A stretch of 64,000 bases of DNA from Ectobius pallidus (GCA_964059195.1 CAXKWD010000005.1:147279265-147343264), one strand, 5' to 3'; counted from the stretch's first letter, positions 11,527 through 25,005 are shown. Numbers and translations are program-made. Notes: generated by a model from the letters alone, not told the origin.

Positions 11527-14518
11527 CTGAGGTTTACAGTCTATAAGCTATACGTGTAGCATATTTCAAGTTTCTAACTAATCTGGAAGTGGACAAGCAT
11601 TAATGTCAGCGAGTCAGCCGTTTTTCGGGGGCTTTTTAGGGCTAAAAATTTAAAAAATGTACTTTTTGGGATTTTCCTGAGCTTTACAGCCTAAAAGCTA
11701 TACGTGTAGCATATTTCAAGTTTCTAGCTAATCTGGAAGTGAAACAACATTAATGTCAGTGAGTGAGCCCTTTTTCTGGGGCCTTTTAGGGCTAAAAATT
11801 TTAAAAATGTACTTTTTGGAATTTTCCTGTAGTTTACAGCCTAAAAGCTATACATGTAGCATATTTCAAGTTTGTAGCTTATCTGGAAGTGGACAAACAT
11901 TATTGTCAGTGAGTCAGCCCTTTTTCGGAAGGGGTTTTATGGCTAAGAATTAGGAAACCGTGCTTTTTGGAATTTTCCTATGGTTTACAGCCTAAAAGCT
12001 ATACGTGTAGCATATTTCAAGTTTCTAGCTAATCTGGAAGTGGACAAACATTAATATCAGTGAGTCAGCCGTTTTTCGGGGGCTTTTTAGGGCTAAAAAT
12101 TAAAAAATGTACTTTTTTGGATTCTCTTGTGGTTCACAGCCTAAAAGCTATACGTGTAGCATATTTCAAGTTTGTAGCTAATTTGGAAGTGGGCAAACAT
12201 TAGTGTCAGTGAGTGAGCCCTTTTTCGGGTGGGTTTTAGGGCTAAAAATTTAAAAATTGTACTTCTTGGAATTTTCCTGTGGTTTGCAGCCTAAAAGCTA
12301 TACGTGTAGCATATTTCAAGTTTATAGCTAATCTGGAAGTGAACAAACATTAATGTTAGTGAGTGAGCCCTTTCTCGGGGGCATTTTAGAGCTTAATATT
12401 TTTAAAATGTACTTTTTGGAATTTTCCTGTAGTTTACAGCCTAAAAGCTATACGTGTAGCATATTTCAAGTTTGTAGCTAATCTGGAAGAGGACAAACAT
12501 TAATGTCAGTGAGTCAGCCCTTTTTCGGGGGCTTTTTAGGGCTTAAAATAAAAAAATTTACATTTTGGAATTTTCAGAGTATTTTACAGCCTGAAAGCTA
12601 TACGTGTAGCATATTTCAAGTTTGTAGCTAATCTGGAAGTGGACAAACATTAATGTCAGTGAGTCAGCCCTTTTCGGGGGCTTTTTAGGGCTAGAAATTA
12701 AAAAAATGTACTTTTTTGGATTCTCCTGTTGCTTATCTGGAAGTGGACGTGTAGCATATTTCAAGTTTGTAGCTAATTTGGAAGTGGGCAAACATTAGTG
12801 TCAGTGAGTGAGCCCTTTTTCGGGTGGGTTTTAGGGCTAAAAATTTAAAAAAATGTACTTCTTGGAATTTTCCTGTGGTTTGCAGCCTAAAAGCTATACG
12901 TGTAGCATATTTCAAGTTTGTAGCTAATCTGGAAGTGGACTAACAGTAATGTCAGTGAGTGAGCCCTTTTTCGGGGGGTTTTTAGGGCTAAAAATTTAAA
13001 ACACGTACATTTTGCTATTTTCCTGTGGTTTACTGCCTAAAAGCTATACGTGTAGCATATTTCAAGTTTGTAGCTAATCTGGAAGAGGACAAACATTAAT
13101 GTCAGTGAGTCAGCCCTTTTTCGGGGGCTTTTTAGGGCTTAAAATAAAAAAATTTACATTTTGGAATTTTCAGAGTATTTTACAGCCTGAAAGCTATACG
13201 TGTAGCATATTTCAAGTTTGTAGCTAATCTGGAAGTGGACAAACATTAATGTCAGTGAGTCAGCCCTTTTTCTGGGGCTTTTTTGGACTAAATATTTAAA
13301 AAATTTACTTTTTGGAATTTTCCTGTGGTTTACAGCCTAAGAGCTATACCTGTAGCATATTTCAAGTTTCTAGCTGTTCTATAAGTGAACGAACATTATT
13401 ATCAGTCAGTGAGCCCTTTTTCGGGTGGTATTAAGGGGTAAAAATTTTAAAAACGTCCTTTTGGAATTTTCCTGTTTTTTACAGCCTAAAAGCTATACGT
13501 GTAGCATATTTGAAGTTTCTAGCTAATCTGGAAGTGGACAAACATTTATGTCAGTGAGTCAGCCCTTTTTTGGGGACTTTTTAGGGCTAAAAATTTAAAA
13601 AATGCACTTTTTGGAATTTCCTGTAGTTTACAGCCTAAAAGGTATACGTGTAGCATATTTCAAGTCTCTAGCTAATCTGGAAGTGGACAAACATTAATAT
13701 CAGTGAGTGAGCTTTTTTCGGGGGCTTCTTAGGGTTAAAAATATAAAAAATGTACTTTTTGGAATTTTCATGTAGTTTACAGCCTAAAAGCTATACGTGT
13801 AGCATATTTCAAGTTTGTAGCTAATCTGGAAGGGGACAAACATTAATGTCAGTGAGTCAGCCCATTTTCGGTGGCTTTCTAGGGCTAAAGATTTAAAAAA
13901 TGTACTTTTTTTAATTTCCCTGTGGTTTGCAGCCTAAAAGCTATACGTGTAGCATATTTCAAGTTTCTAGCTAATCTGGAAGTGAACAAACATAAATGTC
14001 AGGGAGTGAGCCCTTTTTCGGGTGGTTTTTAGGGCTAAAAATTTTAAAATGTACTTTTTTGGAATTTCCCTGTGGTTTACAGCCTAAATCTATACGTGTA
14101 GCATATTTCAAGTTTCTAGCTAATCTGGAAGTGAACAAACATTAATGTCAGTGAGTCAGCCCTTTTTCGGGTGGTTTTTAGGTCTAAAAATTTTAAAAAT
14201 GTACATTTTTGAATATTCCTGTGGTTTACAGCCTAAAAGCTATACGTGTAGCATATTTCATGTTTGTAGCTAATCTGGAAGTTGACAAACATTAATGACA
14301 GTGAGTCAGCCCTTTTTCGGGGGCTTTTTAGAGCTAAAAAATTTAAAAAATTTACTTTTTGGAATTTTCCTGTAGTTTACAGCCTAAAAGCTATACGTGT
14401 AGCATATTTCAAGTTTGTAGCTAATCTGGAAGTGGACAAACATTAATGTCAGTGAGTCAGCCCTTTTTCGGGGGCTTTTTAGGGCTAAAGTTCAAAAAAT
14501 GTACTTTTTGGAATTTTC
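11527..14518. repeat. HOR block 8: 20-monomer variant unit with P and U
   Basis: This is not the canonical 20-mer. The order is a b c d e f g/j, a k-d hybrid, e, l, j, k, o, P, U, q, x, r, s, t. It carries the first copy of the templated patch (12727-12748) and the only P-U pair in the left half (about 13510-13790). P and U otherwise appear only beyond 42 kb, so this block links the left and right halves of the array. Confidence 0.85.
12727..12748. repeat. Templated patch inside the d-e junction (copy 1)
   Basis: After ggattctcc the expected tgtggtttacagcctaaaag and following ctatac are replaced by tgttgcttatctggaag and tggac, before gtgtagcatattt resumes. The replacement matches the middle of c monomers (ttgcttatctggaagtggac), so bases from one part of a monomer sit at another position. 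The net change is about 4 bp shorter. Confidence 0.82.
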
Positions 14519-14967
14519 CTGAGGTTTACAGTCTAAAAGCTATACGTGTAGCATATTTCAAGTTTCTAACTAATCTGGAAGTGGACAAGCATTAATGTCA
14601 GTGAGTCAGCCGTTTTTCGGGGGCTTTTTAGGGCTAAAAATTTAAAAAATGTACTTTTTGGGATTTTCCTGAGCTTTACAGCCTAAAAGCTATACGTGTA
14701 GCATATTTCAAGTTTCTAGCTAATCTGGAAGTGGACCAACATTAATGTCAGTGAGTCAGCCCTTTTTCGGGTGGTTTTTAGGTCTAAAAATTTAAAAAAT
14801 GTACATTTTTGAATATTCCTGTGGTTTACAGCCTAAAAGCTATACGTGTAGCATATTTCATGTTTGTAGCTAATCTGGAAGTGGACAAACATTAATGTCA
14901 GTGAGTCAGCCTTTTTTCGGGGACTTTTTAGGGCTAAAGTTCAAAAAATGTACTTTTTGGAATTTTC
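14519..14967. repeat. HOR block 9: 3-monomer unit a, b/r, s/t
   Basis: Three monomers: a, then a hybrid starting like b (gtggaccaac) and ending like r (gggtggtttttaggtct), then a hybrid starting like s (catgtttgtag) and ending like t (gggctaaagttc). It has the same size as blocks 2 and 11 but different junctions, so it arose independently. Confidence 0.85.
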
Positions 14968-15367
14968 CTGAGGTTTACAATCTAAAAGCTATACGTGTAG
15001 CATATTTCAAGTTTCTAGCTAATCTGGAAGTGGACAAGCATTAATGTCAGTGAGTCAGCCGTTTTTCGGGTGCTTTTTAGGGCTAAAAATTTAAAAAATG
15101 CACTTTTTGGGATTTTCCTGAGCTTTACAGCCTAAAAGCTATACGTGAAGCATATTTCAAGTTTCTAGCTAATCTGGAAGTGAACCAACATTAATGTCAG
15201 TGAGTGAGCCCTTTTTCTGGGGCCTTTTAGGGCTAAAAATTTTAAAAATGTACTTTTTGGAATTTTCCTGTAGTTTACAGCCTAAAAGCTATTCGTGTAG
15301 CATATTTCAAGTTTGTTGCTTATCTGGAAGTGGACAAACATTATTGTCAGTGAGTCAGCCCTTTTTC

Positions 15368-15377
15368 GGGGGGGGGG
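15368..15377. repeat. G homopolymer, 10 G, in c* monomer
   Basis: The run is followed by ttttatgg here (four T) instead of tttatgg. The changed length alters the reading frame across the b-c junction and explains the longer incidental open frame at this copy. Confidence 0.88.
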
Positions 15378-15570
15378 TTTTATGGCTAAGAATTAGGAAA
15401 ACGTGCTTTTTTTTATTTTCCTGTGGTTTACAGCCTAAAAGCTATACGTGTAGCATATTTCAAGTTTCTGGCTAATCTGGAAGTGGACAAACATTAGTAT
15501 CAGTGAGTCAGCCGTTTTCGGGGGCCTTTTAGAGCTAGAAATTAAAAAAATGTACTTTTTTGGATTCTCC

Positions 15571-15592
15571 TGTTGCTTATCTGGAAGTGGAC
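15571..15592. repeat. Templated patch inside the d-e junction (copy 2)
   Basis: It is the same replacement as at 12727. A possible donor form, with tgttgcttatctgg, lies about 260 bp upstream at about 15313 in the c* monomer of the same block. Confidence 0.82.
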
Positions 15593-17214
15593 GTGTAGCA
15601 TATTTCAAGTTTGTAGCTAATTTGGAAGTGGGCAAACATTAGTGTCAGTGAGTGAGCCCTTTTTCGGGTGGGTTTTAGGGCTAAAAATTTAAAAAATGTA
15701 CTTCTTGGAATTTTCCTGTGGTTTGCAGCCTAAAAGCTATACGTGTAGCATATTTCAAGTTTGTAGCTAATCTGGAAGTGGACTAACAGTAATGTCAGTG
15801 AGTGAGCCCTTTTTCGGGGGGTTTTTAGGGCTAAAAATTTAAAACACGTACATTTTGCTATTTTCCTGTGGTTTACTGCCTAAAAGCTATACGTGTAGCA
15901 TATTTCAAGTTTGTAGCTAATCTGGAAGTGGACAAACATTAATGTCAGTGAGTGAGCCCTTTTTCGGGGGGTTTTTAGGGCTAAAAATTTAAAACACGTA
16001 CATTTTGCTATTTTCCTGTGGTTTACTGCCTAAAAGCTATACGTGTAGCATATTTCAAGTTTGTAGCTAATAAGGAAGATGACAAACATTAATGTCAGTG
16101 AGTCAGCCCATTTTCGAGGGCTTTTTAGGGCTTAAAATAAAAAAAATTTACATTTTGTAATTTTCCGAGTATTTTACAGCCTCAAAGCTATACGTGTAGC
16201 ATATTTCAAGTTTGTAGCTAATCTGGAAGTGGACAAACATTAATGTCAGTGAGTCAGCCCTTTTTCTGGGGCTTTTTTGGACTAAATATTTAAAAAATTT
16301 ACTTTTTGGAATTTTCCTGTGGTTTACAGCCTAAGAGCTATACCTGTAGCATATTTCAAGTTTCTAGCTATTCTATAAGTGAACGAATATTATTATCAGT
16401 GAGTGAGCCCTTTTTCGGGTGGTATTAAGGGCTAAAAATTTTAAAAACGTCCTTTTGGAATTTTCCTGTTTTTTACAGCCTAAAAGCTATACGTGTAGCA
16501 TATTTGAAGTTTGTACCTAATCTGGAAGTGAACAAACATTTATGTCAGTGAGTCAGCCGTTTTTCGGGGGCTTCGTAGGGCTAAAAATATAAGAAATGTA
16601 CTTTTTGGAATTTTCCTGTAGTTTACAGCCTAAAAGCTATACGTGTAGCATATTTCAAGTTTGTAGCTAATCTGGAAGAGGACAAACATTAATGTCAGTG
16701 AGTCAGCCCATTTTAGGGTGGTTTTTAGGGCTAAAAATTTTAAAATGTACTTTTTTGGAATTTCCCTGTGGTTTACAGCCTAAATCTATACGTGTAGCAT
16801 ATTTCAAGTTTCTAGCTAATCTGGAAGTGAACAAACATTAATGTCAGTGAGTCAGCCCTTTTTCGGGTGGTTTTTAGGTCTAAAACTTTTTAAAATGTAC
16901 ATTTTTGAATATTCCTGTGGTTTACAGCCTGAAAGCTATACGTGTAGCATATTTCATGTTTGTAGCTAATCTGGAAGTTGACAAACATTAATGACAGTGA
17001 GTCAGCCCTTTTTCGGGGGCTTTTTAGAGCTAAAAAATTAAAAAAATGTACTTTTTATAATTTTCCTGTAGTTTACAGCCTAAAAGCTATACGTGTAGCA
17101 TATTTCAAGTTTGTAGCTAATCAGGAAGTGGACAAACATTAATGTCAGTGAGTCAGCCCTTTTTCGGGGGCTTTTTAGGGCTAAAGTTCAAGAAATGTAC
17201 TTTTTGGAATTTTC

Positions 17215-17661
17215 CTGAGGTTTACAGTCTAAAAGCTATACGTGTAGCATATTTCAAGTTTCTAGCTAATCTGGAAGTGGACAAGCATTAATGTCAGTGA
17301 GTCAGCCGTTTTTCGGGGGCTTTTTAGGGCTAAAAATTTAAAAAATGTACTTTTTGGGATTTTCCTGAGCTTTACAGCCTAGAAGCTATACGTGTAGCAT
17401 ATTTCAAGTTTCTAGCTAATCTAGAAGTGAACAAACATTAATGTCAGTGAGTGAGCCCTTTTTCTGGGGCCTTTTAAGGCTAAAAATTTAAAAAATGTAC
17501 TTTTTGGAATTTTCCTGTAGTTTACAGCCTAAATCTATACGTGTAGCATATTTCAAGTTTGTAGCTAATCTGGAAGTGGACAAACATTAATGTCGGTGAG
17601 TCAGCCCTTTTCGGGGGCTTTTTAGGGCTAAAGTTCAAAAAATGTACTTTTTGGAATTTTC
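17215..17661. repeat. HOR block 11: 3-monomer unit a-b-t
   Basis: It has the same three monomers and the same r/t hybrid as block 2, at offset 14221. It begins the second copy of the block series 3, 8, (15 or 24), 9, 8, 14. Confidence 0.87.
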
Positions 17662-18860
17662 CTGAGGTTTACAGTCTATAAGCTATACGTGTAGCATATT
17701 TCAAGTTTCTAACTAATCTGGAACTGGACAAGCATTAATGTCAGTGAGTCAGCCGTTTTTCGGGGGCTTTTTAGGACTAAAAATTTAAAAAATGTACTTT
17801 TTGGGATTTTCCTGAGCTTTACAGCCTAAAAGCTATACGTGTAGCATATTTCAAGTTTCTAGCTAATCTGGAAGTGAAACAACATTAATGTCAATGAGTG
17901 AGCCCTTTTTCTGGGGCCTTTTAGGGCTAAAAATTTTAAAAATGTACTTTTTGGAATTTTCCTGTAGTTTACAGCCTAAAAGCTATACATGTAGCATATT
18001 TCAAGTTTGTAGCTTATCTGGAAGTGGACAAACATTATTGTCAGTGAGTCAGCCCTTTTTCGGAAGGGGTTTTATGGCTAAGAATTAGGAAACCGTGCTT
18101 TTTGGAATTTTCCTATGGTTTACAGCCTAAAAGCTATACGTGTAGCATATTTCAAGTTTCTAGCTAATCTGGAAGTGGACAAACATTAATATCAGTGAGT
18201 CAGCCGTTTTTCGGGGGCTTTTTAGGGCTAAAAATTAAAAAAATGTACTTTTTTGGATTCTCTTGTGGTTTACAGCCTAAAAGCTATACGTGTAGCATAT
18301 TTCAAGTTTGTAGCTAATTTGGAAGTGGGCAAACATTAGTGTCAGTGAGTGAGCCCTTTTTCGGGTGGGTTTTAGGGCTAAAAATTTAAAAAATGTACTT
18401 CTTGGAATTTTCCTGTGGTTTGCAGCCTAAAAGCTATACGTGTAGCATATTTCAAGTTTATAGCTAATCTGGAAGTGAACAAACATTAATGTTAGTGAGT
18501 GAGCCCTTTCTCGGGGGCATTTTAGAGCTTAAAATTTTTAAAATGTACTTTTTGGAATTTTCCTGTAGTTTACAGCCTAAAAGCTATACGTGTAGCATAT
18601 TTCAAGTTTGTAGCTAATCTGGAAGAGGACAAACATTAATGTCAGTGAGTCAGCCCTTTTTCGGGGGCTTTTTAGGGCTTAAAATAAAAAAATTTACATT
18701 TTGGAATTTTCAGAGTATTTTACAGCCTGAAAGCTATACGTGTAGCATATTTCAAGTTTGTAGCTAATCTGGAAGTGGACAAACATTAATGTCAGTGAGT
18801 CAGCCCTTTTCGGGGGCTTTTTAGGGCTAAAGTTCAAAAAATGTACTTTTTGGAATTTTC
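17662..18860. repeat. HOR block 12: 8-monomer unit
   Basis: The order is a b c d e f g/j k/t, as in block 3. It shares the rare aatgtcaatgag change in monomer b (about 17888) with block 3 (about 3667), which supports duplication at offset 14221. Confidence 0.88.
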
Positions 18861-20605
18861 CTGAGGTTTACAGTCTATAAGCTATACGTGTAGCATATTT
18901 CAAGTTTCTAACTAATCTGGAAGTGGACAAGCATTAATGTCAGTGAGTCAGCCGTTTTTCGGGGGCTTTTTAGGGCTAAAAATTTAAAAAATGTACTTTT
19001 TGGGATTTTCCTGAGCTTTACAGCCTAAAAGCTATACGTGTAGCATATTTCAAGTTTCTAGCTAATCTGCAAGTGAACCAACATTAATGTCAGTGAGTGA
19101 GCCCTTTTTCTGGGGCCTTTTAGGCTAAAAATTTTAAAAATGTACTTTTTGGAATTTTCCTGTAGTTTACAGCCTAAAAGCTATACATGTAGCATATTTC
19201 AAGTTTGTAGCTTATCTGGAAGTGGACAAACATTATTGTCAGTGAGTCAGCCCTTTTTCGGAAGGGGTTTTATGGCTAAGAATTAGGAAACCGTGCTTTT
19301 TGGAATTTTCCTATGGTTTACAGCCTAAAAGCTATACGTGTAGCATATTTCAAGTTTCTAGCTAATCTGGAAGTGGACAAACATTAATATCAGTGAGTCA
19401 GCCGTTTTTCGGGGGCTTTTTAGGGCTAAAAATTAAAAAATGTACTTTTTTGGATTCTCTTGTGGTTTACAGCCTAAAAGCTATACGTGTAGCATATTTC
19501 AAGTTTGTAGCTAATTTGGAAGTGGGCAAACATTAGTGTCAGTGAGTGAGCCCTTTTTCGGGTGGGTTTTAGGGCTAAAAATTTAAAAAATGTACTTCTT
19601 GGAATTTTCCTGTGGTTTGCAGCCTAAAAGCTATACGTGTAGCATATTTCAAGTTTATAGCTAATCGGGAAGTTAACAAACATTAATGTTAGTGAGTGAG
19701 CCCTTTCTCGGGGGCATTTTAGAGCTTAAAATTTTTAAAATGTACTTTTTGGAATTTTCCTGTAGTTTACAGCCTAAAAGCTATACGTGTAGCATATTTC
19801 AAGTTTGTAGCTAATCTGGAAGAGGACAAACATTAATGTCAGTGAGTCAGCCCTTTTTCGGGAGCTTTTTAGGGTTACAAATTAAAAAATGTATTTTTTG
19901 GAATTTTCCTCTAGCCTACAGCCTGCAAGCTATACGTGTAGCATATTTCAAGTTTGTAGATAATCTGGAAGTGGACAAACATTAATGTCAGTGAGTCAGC
20001 CGTTTTTCGGGGGCTTTTTAGGGCTAAAAATTAAGAAAATGTGCTTTTTGGAATTTTCCTGTGGTTTACAGACTAAAAGCTACACGTGTAGCATATTTCA
20101 AGTTTCTAGCTAATCTGGAAGTGGACTAACATTGTCAGTGAGTGAGCCCTTTTTCGGGGGGTTTTTAGGGCTAAAAATTTCAAACACGTACATTTTGCTA
20201 TTTTCCTGTGGTTTACTGCCTAAAAGCTATACGTGTAGCATATTTCAAATTTGTAGCTAATCTGGAAGAGGACAAACATTAATGTCAGTGAGTCAGCCCA
20301 TTTTCGGTGGTTTTCTAGGGCTAAAGATTTAAAAAATGTACTTTTTTGGAATTTCCCTGTGGTTTACAGCCTAAATCTATACGTGTAGCATATTTCAAGT
20401 TTCTAGCTAATCTGGAAGTGAACCAACATTAATGTCAGTGAGTGAGCCCTTTTTCTGGGGCCTTTTAGGGCTAAAAATTTTAAAAATGTACTTTTTGGAA
20501 TTTTCCTGTAGTTTACAGCCTAAAAGCTATTCGTGTAGCATATTTCAAGTTTGTTGCTTATCTGGAAGTGGACAAACATTATTGTCAGTGAGTCAGCCCT
20601 TTTTC

Positions 20606-20620
20606 GGGGGGGGGGGGGGG
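20606..20620. repeat. G homopolymer, 15 G, in c* monomer
   Basis: This is the longest G run in the window. It sits at the same monomer position as the other four c* runs and is a likely slippage product; sequencing error in the run length cannot be excluded. Confidence 0.88.
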
Positions 20621-20811
20621 TTTATGGCTAAGAATTAGGAAAACGTGCTTTTTTTAATTTTCCTGTGGTTTACAGCCTAAAAGCTATACGTGTAGCATAT
20701 TTCAAGTTTCTGGCTAATCTGGAAGTGGACAAACATTAGTATCAGTGAGTCATCCGTTTTCGGGGGCTTTTTAGAGCTAGAAATTAAAAAAATGTACTTT
20801 TTTGGATTCTC

Positions 20812-20833
20812 CTGTTGCTTATCTGGAAGTGGA
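20812..20833. repeat. Templated patch inside the d-e junction (copy 3)
   Basis: It is the same replacement, in block 13, with the same upstream c* donor form (about 20552). Copies 2 and 3 sit in the duplicated 15170-17530 / 20410-22780 pair, so they share one origin. Confidence 0.82.
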
Positions 20834-22455
20834 CGTGTAGCATATTTCAAGTTTGTAGCTAATTTGGAAGTGGGCAAACATTAGTGTCAGTGAGTGAGCC
20901 CTTTTTCGGGTGGGTTTTAGGGCTAAAAATTTAAAAAATGTACTTCTTGGAATTTTCCTGTGGTTTGCAGCCTAAAAGCTATACGTGTAGCATATTTCAA
21001 GTTTGTAGCTAATCTGGAAGTGGACTAACAGTAATGTCAGTGAGTGAGCCCTTTTTCGGGGGGTTTTTAGGGCTAAAAATTTAAAACACGTACATTTTGC
21101 TATTTTCCGTGGTTTACTGCCTAAAAGCTATACGTGTAGCATATTTCAAGTTTGTAGCTAATCTGGAAGTGGACAAACATTAATGTCAGTGAGTGAGCCC
21201 TTTTTCGGGGGGTTTTTAGGGCTAAAAATTTAAAACACGTACATTTTGCTATTTTCCTGTGGTTTACTGCCTAAAAGCTATACGTGTAGCATATTTCAAG
21301 TTTGTAGCTAATAAGGAAGATGACAAACATTAATGTCAGTGAGTCAGCCCTTTTTCGAGGGCTTTTTAGGGCTTAAAATAAAAAAATTTACATTTTGTAA
21401 TTTTCCGAGTATTTTACAGCCTGAAAGCTATACGTGTAGTATATTTCAAGTTTGTAGCTAATCTGGAAGTGGACAAACATTAATGTCAGTGAGTCAGCCC
21501 TTTTTCTGGGGCTTTTTTGGACTAAATATTTAAAAAATTTACTTTTTGGAATTTTCCTGTGGTTTACAGCCTAAGAGCTATACCTGTAGCATATTTCAAG
21601 TTTCTAGCTATTCTATAAGTGAACGAATATTATTATCAGTGAGTGAGCCCTTTTTCGGGTGGTATTAAGGGCTAAAAATTTTAAAAACGTCCTTTTGGAA
21701 TTTTCCTGTTTTTTACAGCTTAAAAGCTATACGTGTAGCATATTTGAAGTTTGTAGCTAATCTGGAAGTGGACAAACATTTATGTCAGTGAGTCAGTCGT
21801 TTTTCGGGGGCTTCGTAGGGCTAAAAATATAAGAAATGTACTTTTTGGAATTTTCCTGTAGTTTACAGCCTAAAAGCTATACGTGTAGCATATTTCAAGT
21901 TTGTAGCTAATCTGGAAGAGGACAAACATTAATGTCAGTGAGTCAGCCCATTTTAGGGTGGTTTTTAGGGCTAAAAAATTTTAAAATGTACTTTTTTGGA
22001 ATTTCCCTGTGGTTTACAGCCTAAATCTATACGTGTAGCATATTTCAAGTTTCTAGCTAATCTGGAAGTGAACAAACATTAATGTCAGTGAGTCAGCCCT
22101 TTTTCGGGTGGTTTTTAGGTCTAAAACTTTTTAAAATGTACATTTTTGAATATTCCTGTGGTTTACAGCCTGAAAGCTATACGTGTAGCATATTTCATGT
22201 TTGTAGCTAATCTGGAAGTTGACAAACATTAATGACAGTGAGTCAGCCCTTTTTCGGGGGCTTTTTAGAGCTAAAAAATTAAAAAAATGTACTTTTTATA
22301 ATTTTCCTGTAGTTTACAGCCTAAAAGCTATACGTGTAGCATATTTCAAGTTTGTAGCTAATCTGGAAGTGGACAAACATTAATGTCAGTGAGTCAGCCC
22401 TTTTTCGGGGGCTTTTTAGGGCTAAATTTCAAAAAATGTACTTTTTGGAATTTTC

Positions 22456-23806
22456 CTGAGGTTTACAGTCTAAAAGCTATACGTGTAGCATATTTCAAGT
22501 TTCTAGCTAATCTGGAAGTGGACAAGCATTAATGTCAGTGAGTCAGCCGTTTTTCGGGGGCTTTTTAGGGCTAAAAATTTAAAAAACGTACTTTTTGGGA
22601 TTTTCCTGAGCTTTACAGCCTAAAAGCTATACGTGTAGCATATTTCAAGTTTCTAGCTAATCTAGAAGTGAACAAACATTAATGTCAGTGAGTGAGCCCT
22701 TTTTCTGGGGCCTTTTAAGGCTAAAAATTTTAAAAATGTACTTTTTGGAATTTTCCTGTAGTTTACAGCCTAAAAGCCATACGTGTAGCATATTTCAAGT
22801 TTGCAGCTTATCTGGAAGTGGAAAAACTTTATTGTCAGTGAGTCAGCCCTTTTTCGGGGGGGGGGGTTTATGGCTAAGAATTAGGAAAACGTGCTTTTTG
22901 GAATTTTCCTGTGGTTTACAGCCTAAAAGCTATACGTGTAACATATTTCAAGTTTGTAGCTAATCTGGAAGAGGACAAACATTAATGTCAGTGAGTCAGC
23001 CCATTTTCGGTGGCTTTCTAGGGCTGAAGATTTAAAAAATGTACTTTTTTTAATTTCCCTGTGGTTTGCAGCCTAAAAGCTATACGTGTAGCATATTTGA
23101 AGTTTCTAGCTAATCTGGAAGTGAACAAACATTAATGTCAGTGAGTCAGCCCATTTTCGGTGGTTTTCTAGGGCTAAAGATTTAAAAAATGTACTTTTTT
23201 TAATTTCCCTGTGGTTTGCAGCCTAAAAGCTATACGTGTAGCATATTTCAAGTTTCTAGCTAATCTGGAAGTGAACAAACATAAATGTCAGGGAGTGAGC
23301 CCTTTTTCGGGTGGTTTTTAGGTCTAAAAAATTTTAAAATGTACTTTTTTGGAATTTCCCTGTGGTTTACAGCCTAAATCAATACGTGTAGCATATTTCA
23401 AGTTTCTAGCTAATCTGGAAGTGAACAAACATTGATGTCAGTGAGTCAGCCTTTTTTCGGGTGGTTTTTAGGTCTAAAAATTTTAAAAATGTACATTTTT
23501 TAATATTCCTGTGGTTTACAGCCTAAATCTATACGTGTAGCATATTTCATGTTTGTAGCTAATCTGGAAGTTGACAAACATTAATGACAGTGAGTCAGTC
23601 CTTTTTCGGGGGCTTTTTAGAGCTAAAAATTTAAAAAAATTTACTTTTTGGAATTTTTCTGTAGTTTACAGCCTAAAAGATATACGTGTAGCATATTTCA
23701 AGTTTGTAGCTAATCTGGAAGTGGACAAACATTAATGTCGGTGAGTCAGCCCTTTTCGGTTGCTTTTTAGGGCTAAAGTTCAAAAAATGTACTTTTTGGA
23801 ATTTTC
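22456..23806. repeat. HOR block 14: 9-monomer unit a-b-c*-q-q-x-r-s-t
   Basis: It is the 15568-offset partner of block 5, with the same doubled q. The c* G run is 11 here (22856-22866) against 9 in block 5, so that tract changed after the duplication. Confidence 0.87.
22856..22866. repeat. G homopolymer, 11 G, in c* monomer
   Basis: It is the duplicate of the 7288 run at offset about 15568, two bases longer. Confidence 0.88.
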
Positions 23807-25005
23807 CTGAGGTTTACAGTCTATAAGCTATACGTGTAGCATATTTCAAGTTTCTAACTAATCTGGAAGTGGACAAGCATTAATGTCAGTGAGTCAGCCG
23901 TTTTTCGGGGGCTTTTTAGGGCTAAAAATTTAAAAAATGTACTTTTTGGGATTTTCCTGAGCTTTACAGCCTAAAAGCTATACGTGTAGCATATTTCAAG
24001 TTTCTAGCTAATCTGGAAGTGAAACAACATTAATGTCAGTGAGTGAGCCCTTTTTCTGGGGCCTTTCAGGGCTAAAAATTTTAAAAATGTACTTTTTGGA
24101 ATTTTCCTGTTGTTTACAGCCTAAAAGCTATACATGTAGCATATTTCAAGTTTGTAGCTTATCTGGAAGTGGACAAACATTATTGTCAGTGAGTCAGCCC
24201 TTTTTCGGAAGGGGTTTTATGGCTAAGAATTAGGAAACCGTGCTTTTTGGAATTTTCCTATGGTTTACAGCCTAAAAGCTATACGTGTAGCATATTTCAA
24301 GTTTCTAGCTAATCTGGAAGTGGACAAACATTAATATCAGTGAGTCAGCCGTTTTTCGGGGGCTTTTTAGGGCTAAAAATTAAAAAAATGTACTTTTTTG
24401 GATTCTCTTGTGGTTTACAGCCTAAAAGCTATACGTGTAGCATATTTCAAGTTTGTAGCTAATTTGGAAGTGGGCAAACATTAGTGTCAGTGAGTGAGCC
24501 CTTTTTCGGGTGGGTTTTAGGGCTAAAAATTTAAAAAATGTACTTCTTGGAATTTTCCTGTGGTTTGCAGCCTAAAAGCTATACGTGTAGCATATTTCAA
24601 GTTTATAGCTAATCTGGAAGTGAACAAACATTAATGTTAGTGAGTGAGCCCTTTCTCGGGGGCATTTTAGAGCTTAAAATTTTTAAAATGTACTTTTTGG
24701 AATTTTCCTGTAGTTTACAGCCTAAAAGCTATACGTGTAGCATATTTCAAGTTTGTAGCTAATCTGGAAGAGGACAAACATTAATGTCAGTGAGTCAGCC
24801 CTTTTTCGGGGGCTTTTTAGGGCTTAAAATAAAAAAATTTACATTTTGGAATTTTCAGAGTATTTTACAGCCTGAAAGCTATACGTGTAGCATATTTCAA
24901 GTTTGTAGCTAATCTGGAAGTGGACAAACATTAATGTCAGTGAGTCAGCCCTTTTCGGGGGCTTTTTAGGGCTAAAGTTCAAAAAATGTACTTTTTGGAA
25001 TTTTC
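23807..25005. repeat. HOR block 15: 8-monomer unit
   Basis: The order is a b c d e f g/j k/t; it is the 15570-offset partner of block 6. Monomer b has gcctttcaggg (about 24061), a local change not seen in block 6. Confidence 0.87.

Larger units (their letters stand above)
14968..17214. repeat. HOR block 10: 15-monomer unit with c* and templated patch
   Basis: The order is a b c* d e l l m n o p q r s t. The c* monomer has a run of 10 G (15368-15377), and the d-e junction carries the templated patch (15571-15592). The stretch from about 15170 to 17530 is repeated at about 20410-22780 with offset about 5240. Confidence 0.86.
18861..22455. repeat. HOR block 13: 24-monomer unit
   Basis: The order is a b c d e f g h i q b c* d e l l m n o p q r s t, that is, the start of a 14-mer joined to the tail of a 15-mer. 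It holds the longest G run in the window (15 G at 20606-20620) and the third templated patch (20812-20833). It occupies the place of 15-mer block 4 in the duplicated series and is nine monomers longer. Confidence 0.86.
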
